NCBI GenBank assembly: GCA_003224665.1
Contig: QHZM01000275.1
Span: 1-5,904 of the forward strand
Length of the DNA: 5,904 nucleotides
From: Acidobacteriota bacterium
Lineage (GTDB): Bacteria > Acidobacteriota > Terriglobia > UBA7540
Direction of reading: 5' to 3'
Position 1 is the first letter of the stretch. Each line of letters opens with the position of its first letter. Positions 1 through 4,922 of the stretch are shown one piece after another. Both the position numbers and the translations under genes were made by a program. The notes beneath the pieces are model-generated. The model was not told the DNA's origin and did not search any database. It worked only from the letters and a program-made list of their open reading frames with translations.

Positions 1-2
1 TC

Positions 3-158
3 GCCGGCGGGAAGAAGGGAGCCGCGATCGGCGCGGCCCTCGGGGCCGGGGCGGGCACCGGTGCAGCCGCGGCGACAGGGAAGAAGGAAATCGTACTTGC
101 TCCTGAAACCAAACTCAGTTTCAAGCTTGCGGCGGCCTTAACGCTTCCGGCCGCGTGA
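3..158 (+). CDS. Glycine-zipper protein, C-terminal fragment (5' end outside window)
   Basis: The third forward frame is open from the left edge to a TGA at 156-158 and gives the last 51 residues of a protein. The fragment starts with a Gly/Ala-rich segment with small residues at regular spacing (GAAIGAALGAGAGTGAAAA), a glycine-zipper pattern, followed by a Lys-Lys-Glu and a tail of the type EIVLAPETKLSFKLAAALTL. Glycine-zipper proteins of this build are usually envelope-associated, and the tail resembles the short beta-type ends seen in such proteins (recalled, not searched). The gene runs opposite to every other gene here and converges on the kinase gene. The start, any signal peptide and the rest of the protein lie outside the window, so the precise role is unknown. 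Confidence 0.7.
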   Translation, partial: AGGKKGAAIGAALGAGAGTGAAAATGKKEIVLAPETKLSFKLAAALTLPAA

Positions 159-160
159 TG

Positions 161-198
161 GCGCGGCCTGGTGGGCCCGCGCTCGAGGCGCGGCCTCG
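161..198. terminator. Two GC-rich hairpins between convergent genes (possible terminator, weak)
   Basis: Just past the glycine-zipper stop there are two short inverted repeats: GCGCGG (161-166) with CCGCGC (177-182), loop 10 nt, and CGAGGC (184-189) with GCCTCG (193-198), loop 3 nt. Neither is followed by a T-run on either strand, so neither is a classical intrinsic terminator. The position between converging genes is what makes the call plausible. In DNA this GC-rich, such stems also arise by chance. Confidence 0.25.
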
Positions 199-268
199 GC
201 AAGACGGCGGGACTGGCAGCAGGGGAAATTCCAAGAGACGCGCGGTCGGCTCGCTCAGTGCGCCCGAT

Positions 269-322
269 AGGCTTGCCCCAAGAACGCCCGACTGAGTTCA
301 AGCGGCGAGGGCGCCCAAGCCT
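269..322. repeat. Nested inverted repeat downstream of the kinase stop
   Basis: AGGCTTG (269-275) pairs perfectly with CAAGCCT (316-322). Inside it CGCCC (285-289) pairs with GGGCG (309-313), leaving a 19-nt terminal loop and an asymmetric internal loop. It begins 18 bp beyond the kinase stop on the minus strand and could act as a transcript-end structure for the operon. No T-run follows on either strand. No gene is seen in 159-339. Confidence 0.25.
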
Positions 323-339
323 GCTGATTCCGAGGGGAT

Positions 340-1863
340 TTACGAGCGCGGGCGGGGCGCGACCTGCCAGTCCACGGTGAGCCGTTCTCCGGCGACGGTT
401 ACCCTCAGCGTCGCTGACGAACCCGTCGGAGGAGGAGCAATCACTTTGCTGAGATCGAAAGAACCGCCTCTCGACACCACCCGAACCGAGAGTTGGCGAA
501 CACCCAATGGGATCGTCATCGAGCGGGAAAGCGTTCCGGTGTGAGTGGCCTTCATTCCCAGGAACCCGCCTTTCTTCCTTCCTTTCAATGGCCATTGCGA
601 AATGACCTGGGGGCCGCTCGAAACAATCAGCGTGGCGTCCTCGAGATCATGCCTGCAAATGAGCTCAACGGTCCTTTCTTGGCTGGAGGGAACACTTCCT
701 GCGGGCGCTGGGGTGGCCGGAGAACTTGCCGCCCGAAGGGGCGCTGTTGTGGTCGAACCGACACTTCGAAGCTCTCCAGGAGAAGCCCTGTGTTCTCTGC
801 CTGACCCGGCGGGCGACGCCGATTGAGGCTTCGCCGTCGCCGCGAGAACTGCCTTATTTTTTTTCGTGGGCTCCGCCTTCGCGGAGTCTGATTTCATGCT
901 GGATTGAGCCCCGGGAGTTACAGCCGCGGGGGAAGGGCTCCCCTGTAAAGCTATCGGCGGAGGGCTTACTCCACTCGGCGTCGCAGGCCCTTTTGATGCC
1001 TTCCGATGGCGCAGCGTCCAGCCCCCGAACAAAACACTCAAGAATACCAGCCCGGCACCCACCGCCGCCCCAACCCGCAATATTTTCCTCCTGGAGGCCG
1101 ACGCGAGCTCCACGGAAAGGGCCACGATGGGCCGCCCCTTAATGACAGTCGGCTCTCCGGCGTGGAGATCGGCAGCAGGGAAATGGGCCTCCGAGCGAGG
1201 CGGCCGCCCTTGGCGGACGTCTTCCAGATCATCGAGAAGTTTCCTGGCGCTCGGGTAGCGCTTCTCGCGGTTTTTGGCCAGGCAGCGCAGGACTAGGTAG
1301 TCATGGGCGCGAGTCAACCGGGAGTTGAACTGGCTGGGCGGGACGGGGTCCTCGTACACAATCTTGAACATCACGGCGGCCGTATCGCCTCGAAAGGGCT
1401 TCTGGGCTGTCAGCATCATGTAAAAGACCACGCCCAGTGAAAAGAGATCGCTTTTCAAGTCGCGATGGATCACGTTCTGGCGGTGTGCGTAATCGAGCGC
1501 TTCAGCCACCTGGCGAATGATCGTCATGATGCGCTCGGTCTCGAGCGGCGGGCCCAACGTCAGAATGTTTTCGAGGGTCCGGCCCTGGACGAATTCCATC
1601 ACAATGCAGCAGGTCTGCGTCCCCGGGTCTTCCAGAGCATCGTGGATGGCCACGATGCCCGGGTGCGATAGACGCCCCGCGGCGCGGGTTTCACGCATGA
1701 AGATTTCGCGTGCGCCCGGAATGCCTGCCTCGGTGGGTGAAGTCAGGGAAACCACTTTGACGGCGACGACGCGACCAATCGTGGGATCGAAGCCTCGATA
1801 CACAATCCCCGTCGCGCCCCGCCCCAGCTCCTCAATGATGTCGTATCGCCCGATTTTCTTCAT
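340..1863 (-). CDS. Membrane-anchored Ser/Thr protein kinase homologue lacking the DFG/activation-loop segment
   Basis: The 507-residue product begins as a Hanks-type kinase domain: glycine loop GRGATG (14-19), VAVK lysine K36, helix-C glutamate E58 and catalytic loop HRDLK (133-137). At residue 138 it jumps straight to SDLFSLGVVFYMMLT, normally found about 50-56 residues later, after DFG, the activation loop and APE. The rest of the domain is normal to about residue 220. A single membrane segment (about 261-281), a Pro/Ala/Ser-rich linker (about 285-395) and a probably beta-rich extracytoplasmic domain (about 398-507) follow. The ATG overlaps the FHA gene's stop as ATGA, with AAAAGG just upstream, so the two are translationally coupled. 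Without DFG the usual Mg2+ ligand is missing, so phosphotransfer is doubtful. It could be a pseudokinase or an assembly artefact. The family call is firm, activity is not. Confidence 0.9.
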   Translation of the reverse strand: MKKIGRYDIIEELGRGATGIVYRGFDPTIGRVVAVKVVSLTSPTEAGIPGAREIFMRETRAAGRLSHPGIVAIHDALEDPGTQTCCIVMEFVQGRTLENILTLGPPLETERIMTIIRQVAEALDYAHRQNVIHRDLKSDLFSLGVVFYMMLTAQKPFRGDTAAVMFKIVYEDPVPPSQFNSRLTRAHDYLVLRCLAKNREKRYPSARKLLDDLEDVRQGRPPRSEAHFPAADLHAGEPTVIKGRPIVALSVELASASRRKILRVGAAVGAGLVFLSVLFGGWTLRHRKASKGPATPSGVSPPPIALQGSPSPAAVTPGAQSSMKSDSAKAEPTKKNKAVLAATAKPQSASPAGSGREHRASPGELRSVGSTTTAPLRAASSPATPAPAGSVPSSQERTVELICRHDLEDATLIVSSGPQVISQWPLKGRKKGGFLGMKATHTGTLSRSMTIPLGVRQLSVRVVSRGGSFDLSKVIAPPPTGSSATLRVTVAGERLTVDWQVAPRPRS

Positions 1864-2381
1864 GCGCCTTTTGCAGCGATGACAAGCTGGAAGAGGTGCT
1901 TTCCCACCTTGAAGGTTGAACCGTTGGAGAGTTTCGCAGTCCTGATCGGCTGGTTGTTCACCAGGGTCCCGTTGGTGCTGTCGAGATCGCGGACCAGGAC
2001 GTCCTCGTCGCTGACCTCGAGCGCGCAGTGGACCCGTGAAGTCGCCGCGTCGTGAAGTGTAATGTCCGCGTTGGTGCGGCCGATGGTGACGCGGGGTTTG
2101 TTCACCGGATAGACGGTGCCCAGTTCGTCGCCCTCGAGCACCTTCAGGCTGAGGTCTTTTTGGGCCGGGAGCTTCAGTTTGCGCCCCTCGGGGCTCACAT
2201 AGTCGGTGACGGTGGAGACCTTCTTGCGGGTCGTGTCGATCTTCAGGGTCGCGAGCTTCGGGTTAACCACCTGGAAGACCTTCCCGCACGCCGCGCAAGA
2301 CAGGTCCGCTTTCTCACGATCGCCGAAGATATCGCGCGGGACTCGGTGGACCTGCCCGCAGTATTGACATCGGATTTCCAC
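1860..2381 (-). CDS. FHA-domain protein with N-terminal CxxC...CxxC ribbon
   Basis: The forkhead-associated domain binds phosphothreonine peptides. Counting from the GTG at 2381 (173 aa), the N-terminus MEIRCQYC starts a ribbon with C5, C8, C29 and C32, probably zinc-binding. A Thr/Ser-rich linker (about 49-62, with T50, T51, S56, T57, T59) precedes the FHA domain (about 78-168), whose phosphopeptide residues are present: IGR (100-102), SRVH (115-118) and DSTNGT (134-139). No membrane segment is seen, so it is probably cytoplasmic. An upstream in-frame GTG at 2417 would add 12 residues but has no ribosome binding site, while 2381 has GGGGGAG eight bases upstream. The stop overlaps the kinase start (ATGA), which fits an FHA/kinase pair. 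The phosphorylated partner is not known from sequence. Confidence 0.9.
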   Translation of the reverse strand: MEIRCQYCGQVHRVPRDIFGDREKADLSCAACGKVFQVVNPKLATLKIDTTRKKVSTVTDYVSPEGRKLKLPAQKDLSLKVLEGDELGTVYPVNKPRVTIGRTNADITLHDAATSRVHCALEVSDEDVLVRDLDSTNGTLVNNQPIRTAKLSNGSTFKVGKHLFQLVIAAKGA

Positions 2382-2389
2382 TCGTCGCT

Positions 2390-2396
2390 CTCCCCC
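2390..2396 (-). promoter_or_regulatory. Ribosome binding site that decides the FHA gene start
   Basis: On the minus strand GGGGGAG lies 8 nt before the GTG at 2381-2379. The alternative GTG at 2417 is preceded by a C/G-rich stretch without any AGGAGG-like sequence. This supports the shorter protein starting MEIRCQYC. Confidence 0.6.
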
Positions 2397-2438
2397 TTTC
2401 CCTTCGGGGCCAGACACGCGCGGGCCGCGGGAGCTTTT

Positions 2439-2600
2439 TCACGAGGATCGCGAACCGGAAGGAGGCCGCAGCTCGATTTTGTTCCTCAGCTCTTCCAAGG
2501 ATTTTTTAATCTGCGCCTGGCGGCGAGAGAGGGACCAAGCGTAGGCCATGAATATCAGCCAGACGAAACTATATGCCAGGAACAGGAATTTATTAATCAC
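2439..2600 (-). CDS. ccmD: CcmD-like small membrane protein
   Basis: This short gene encodes 53 residues starting at a GTG that overlaps the 3' end of ccmC by 8 bases. The protein is one membrane helix (about residues 4-23, FLFLAYSFVWLIFMAYAW) followed by a basic, helical cytoplasmic tail (SLSRRQAQIKKSLEELRNKIE), the build of CcmD. In System I, CcmD holds CcmC to the CcmAB complex and helps release holo-CcmE. Position directly behind ccmC is the usual one. A longer frame begins at an ATG at 2645 inside ccmC, but its first 15 residues (Gly/Ser/Arg-rich) do not look like CcmD, and AAGGAG sits just before the GTG. CcmD sequences are short and diverge quickly, so the call rests on topology and position. 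Confidence 0.75.
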   Translation of the reverse strand: MINKFLFLAYSFVWLIFMAYAWSLSRRQAQIKKSLEELRNKIELRPPSGSRSS

Positions 2601-3303
2601 TCCACTCCTTTGAAGGCCTCGAAGGGAGCCGGCGCCGGAGGGCACTCAGTTCCCGTTCGGCCCTGAGCAGCCAAATTCGCTGCCGGAAGAGGTATAAAAA
2701 CAAGCAAAAAAACGCCCCAAAGCTGACCAGGACAGTCGCCCACATGCGCGGGTCAAGCCCCGAACCTTCTCCGCCGAAAATGACGGGCTGGGGGTGTTGC
2801 GTCCTCCACCAGCGAATCGACATGTAAACGATGGGGACATCCACGAACCCGATGACGCCGACCACCGCGGCGAGCGACGCGGCGCGAGCGGGATTGACCA
2901 AGTAACTCCGGAGCATCGAGTAGGACACAAAGAGCAACCAGAGGACGAAAGTCGAAGTCAACCGCGCGTCCCAGGTCCACCAGATGCCCCACACCGGCTT
3001 CGCCCACAGGGGGCCCGTCACAAGGACACAACTGCAAAAAACAAAGCCCACCTCGCCGGCCGCCTGCGCCCACTCGTCGGCCTCCTGCGAGCGCTTCCAG
3101 AGGTAGCCCACGCTGCCCAGGAAAATCACCAAGTAGGCGACAAAGGCGGTCCACGCCGAAGGGAGATGGATATAAAAGATCCGCTGCACTTCTCCCATCA
3201 TCAGTTCCTGCGGGGCGTACAGAAAAATCATAAAGAGGGCCACGACCATCCAGACCAGCGTGACAACGAGATGGACAGTCGGATGAAAGATCTTCTGAAT
3301 CAT
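2593..3303 (-). CDS. ccmC: Haem exporter / cytochrome c maturation protein CcmC
   Basis: CcmC is the inner-membrane protein that presents haem to the periplasmic chaperone CcmE in System I cytochrome c biogenesis. The 236-residue product is close to the family's usual length and has six likely membrane helices (about 10-30, 48-68, 82-100, 115-135, 143-163 and 187-207). The family's tryptophan-rich haem-handling motif is clear as WGIWWTWD (105-112) in a periplasmic loop, flanked by H46 (in FYIHLPSAW) and H170 (in TQHPQPV), which match the two haem-ligand histidines known in CcmC. The C-terminus is basic and extends past the last helix by about 25 residues. The ATG at 3303 has only a weak upstream AGG. 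It follows ccmB after a 117-bp gap and overlaps the ccmD-like gene. Confidence 0.95.
   Translation of the reverse strand: MIQKIFHPTVHLVVTLVWMVVALFMIFLYAPQELMMGEVQRIFYIHLPSAWTAFVAYLVIFLGSVGYLWKRSQEADEWAQAAGEVGFVFCSCVLVTGPLWAKPVWGIWWTWDARLTSTFVLWLLFVSYSMLRSYLVNPARAASLAAVVGVIGFVDVPIVYMSIRWWRTQHPQPVIFGGEGSGLDPRMWATVLVSFGAFFCLFLYLFRQRIWLLRAERELSALRRRLPSRPSKEWSD
2605..2610 (-). promoter_or_regulatory. Ribosome binding site for the ccmD-like gene
   Basis: AAGGAG on the minus strand, inside the last codons of ccmC, with 4 nt between it and the GTG start at 2600. The spacing is slightly short but the match is good, and it argues for the 53-residue product. Confidence 0.55.
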
Positions 3304-3420
3304 GCTGCACGTGACCTGGCGGCTACCGGCGCGGCGAGCGTGTCCCCGCTTCTTGGCTCGAATTCTGCTCCCGCGTCCCGCCGAAGACGCAGGCGCGAGG
3401 AATTACGAATGAACTCCCGC

Positions 3421-4098
3421 CTACTCTTCCAGCACATACTCAAACAACAGGAACGAGAGGACCAGGAAAACTACGCTGAACCCTGCCAAGAGCTTGACCC
3501 AACTCGCGTAATCGCCGGGCGCATCCCCCTTCAACGCCCCGTTCGTGGCCTCAATCGCGCCCACGAATACCGGGACAGCTACCGGAAACTGTAGCACAGG
3601 AAGCATGACTTCGCGCATTCGGGTGTTTGCGGCCACGGCCGCAAAAATCGTCCCAATCGCCACGTATCCAAGCGTCCCCAAAAACAAGACACAACTGAAC
3701 CAGCTGAGCGAAGGCAGGAACGAGAAGTTATACCAGAGGGACGTGGCGAAGACGATGACGGCCTCCGCGACGATGAGAAAAAAAAGATTCGCGAGGACTT
3801 TGCCGAGGTAGATGGCCCCGGGATCCACCGGGGCGAGCGACAAACCTTCAAGGCACTGGTTCTCTCTCTCTCCCGCGAACGAGCGGTTGAAACCGAGGAT
3901 GCCAGTGAAAGCGAAGGCAATCCAGAGCAAACCGGGAAGTAAGCGCAGAGTTTCTTCGCGCGCCGGTTCGAAACCGAAGTTAAAAAGGAATACGATCAGG
4001 AGGCCGAATAGGGACATCGAAGCAAGCGTCTCACGGCTGCGCCATTCAACCTTGATGTCCTTGACGAATATGGCCCAGATGACCTTCAAGCTGTGCAT
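3421..4098 (-). CDS. ccmB: Haem exporter permease CcmB
   Basis: CcmB is the membrane permease of the CcmAB(CD) ABC complex, whose ATP hydrolysis releases haem-loaded CcmE from CcmC. The 225-residue product has the family length and six likely helices (about 22-41, 55-72, 98-120, 131-155, 165-183 and 201-222). Typical CcmB features are the N-terminal KDIKVEWRSRE (14-23), FNRSFAGERE (70-79) and the loop LSLAPVDPGAIYLGK (86-100), which likely contacts the ATPase. Placement between ccmA and ccmC is the standard order. It starts at the ATG at 4098, with only a weak G-rich element upstream. The gene carries a (GA)6 tract and a T8 run on its coding strand. The 113-bp gap to ccmA and 117-bp gap to ccmC are longer than the overlapping junctions elsewhere in this operon. 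Confidence 0.93.
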   Translation of the reverse strand: MHSLKVIWAIFVKDIKVEWRSRETLASMSLFGLLIVFLFNFGFEPAREETLRLLPGLLWIAFAFTGILGFNRSFAGERENQCLEGLSLAPVDPGAIYLGKVLANLFFLIVAEAVIVFATSLWYNFSFLPSLSWFSCVLFLGTLGYVAIGTIFAAVAANTRMREVMLPVLQFPVAVPVFVGAIEATNGALKGDAPGDYASWVKLLAGFSVVFLVLSFLLFEYVLEE

Positions 4099-4211
4099 CG
4101 AATACCGCTCGAATGGGGATCAGGGCCCGGGCGGTGCCGCGGCGCAAGAAGAATAAGAACGGCCGGCGACTCACTCCGGGCACGGCCTGGCCAACGTTCC
4201 GGCCTGCCCCG

Positions 4212-4922
4212 CTAACGTCCAATCCCAAGCGCTTCCAGTCGCGCCGAACTCAACTCCCCGTCGTACCGCACCGTGCCTTCTTCGAGAACGACGAGCCGCC
4301 GGGCGACCGCGGCGCCTTGCTCGAAGTCATGGGTTGAAAAAACGAGCGTCTTGCCTTGCTCGGGCAACTCCCGCAACAGGCCCGCCAGGTTTTTCGCGGC
4401 CTGGGCGTCGAGGCCCGTAAATGGCTCATCGAGCAGGAGGAAATCCGGATCGTGGAGAAAGGCGCGAGCCAGCGAAACGCGCTGCTGGAACCCCCGGGAA
4501 AGTTCCCGGACAGGTACTTTGGCCCGCCCGCCCAGGCCGAAACGGTCAAGAACATCACGCACCTTCTTTTCCAGGTTATCGAGGCGGAAGAGCGTGCCGA
4601 CAAATTCCAGGTTTTCGAAAGCGGTGAGCTCGCCGTAAAGGAAGGTCGCGTGGGAAACGAAGCCGATCGCCGCCTTGGTCCGGGCCGCGTTCCGGTAGAT
4701 GTCTTCGCCGCCGAAAAGGACCTGGCCTTCGCTCGGCCTGGAGAGGGTGGCGAGGACGCGCAGCAAGGTGGTCTTCCCCGCCCCGTTCGGCCCATACAAG
4801 AGGAGGGAATCGCCGGGCTCAATCCGGAGCCGAATCTTCTTTAGGGCTTCGAGATCGCCGAAGAATTTGGAGACTTCACGGAGTTCGAGACCCGCCTTAC
4901 CGTGCGGCGTTTCGCGTGGCAT
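4212..4922 (-). CDS. ccmA: Haem exporter ATP-binding protein CcmA
   Basis: CcmA is the cytoplasmic ATPase partner of CcmB. The 236-residue product shows all core ABC motifs: Walker A GPNGAGKT (44-51), signature LSRGFQQR (141-148), Walker B FLLLDEP (161-167), D-loop TGLD (169-172) and H-loop H198. The Q-loop region reads FVSHATFLYGELTAFENL. It carries the SH-x-x-LY pattern seen in many CcmA-like proteins, but Ala stands where other members have Gln. The position directly before ccmB supports CcmA over other ABC ATPases. The ATG at 4922 overlaps the end of the upstream membrane-protein gene by 26 bases, with no clear ribosome binding site, so translation is probably coupled. About ten residues precede the first strand, so a slightly later start cannot be excluded. 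Confidence 0.93.
   Translation of the reverse strand: MPRETPHGKAGLELREVSKFFGDLEALKKIRLRIEPGDSLLLYGPNGAGKTTLLRVLATLSRPSEGQVLFGGEDIYRNAARTKAAIGFVSHATFLYGELTAFENLEFVGTLFRLDNLEKKVRDVLDRFGLGGRAKVPVRELSRGFQQRVSLARAFLHDPDFLLLDEPFTGLDAQAAKNLAGLLRELPEQGKTLVFSTHDFEQGAAVARRLVVLEEGTVRYDGELSSARLEALGIGR

Noticed and set aside
159..339. Possible tRNA or small RNA gene in the intergenic region
   Set aside because: A GTTCAAGC-like stretch at 295-302 recalls a T-loop, but no acceptor stem, anticodon arm or D-arm can be fitted around it.
171..380. Plus-strand 69-codon frame in the convergent intergenic region
   Set aside because: The product is Arg/Gly/Pro-rich low-complexity sequence, it runs into the kinase gene antisense, and it has no supporting start signal.
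1450..1455. Frameshift as the explanation for the missing kinase segment
   Set aside because: The frame is unchanged on both sides of the junction, and no other frame nearby encodes DFG or APE motifs, so the segment is absent rather than out of frame.
2052..2666. Plus-strand open frame of 204 codons
   Set aside because: It is antisense to the FHA and ccmD-like genes, has no family features, and is explained by high GC content.
2753..3310. Minus-strand open frame overlapping ccmC in another frame
   Set aside because: It is an out-of-frame shadow of ccmC, whose haem motif and membrane helices are unmistakable. The same reasoning applies to 4250-4822 within ccmA and 3579-3920 within ccmB.
2794..3594. 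Plus-strand open frame of 266 codons
   Set aside because: It lies antisense to ccmC and the end of ccmB. Its product is rich in Arg, His, Pro and Gln with no recognisable domain, and the opposite strand encodes clear CcmC and CcmB motifs.
4046..4228. Minus-strand 60-codon frame spanning the ccmA-ccmB gap
   Set aside because: It overlaps both the ccmA end and the ccmB start in a different frame, has no ribosome binding site I can see, and shows no membrane helix or known motif.
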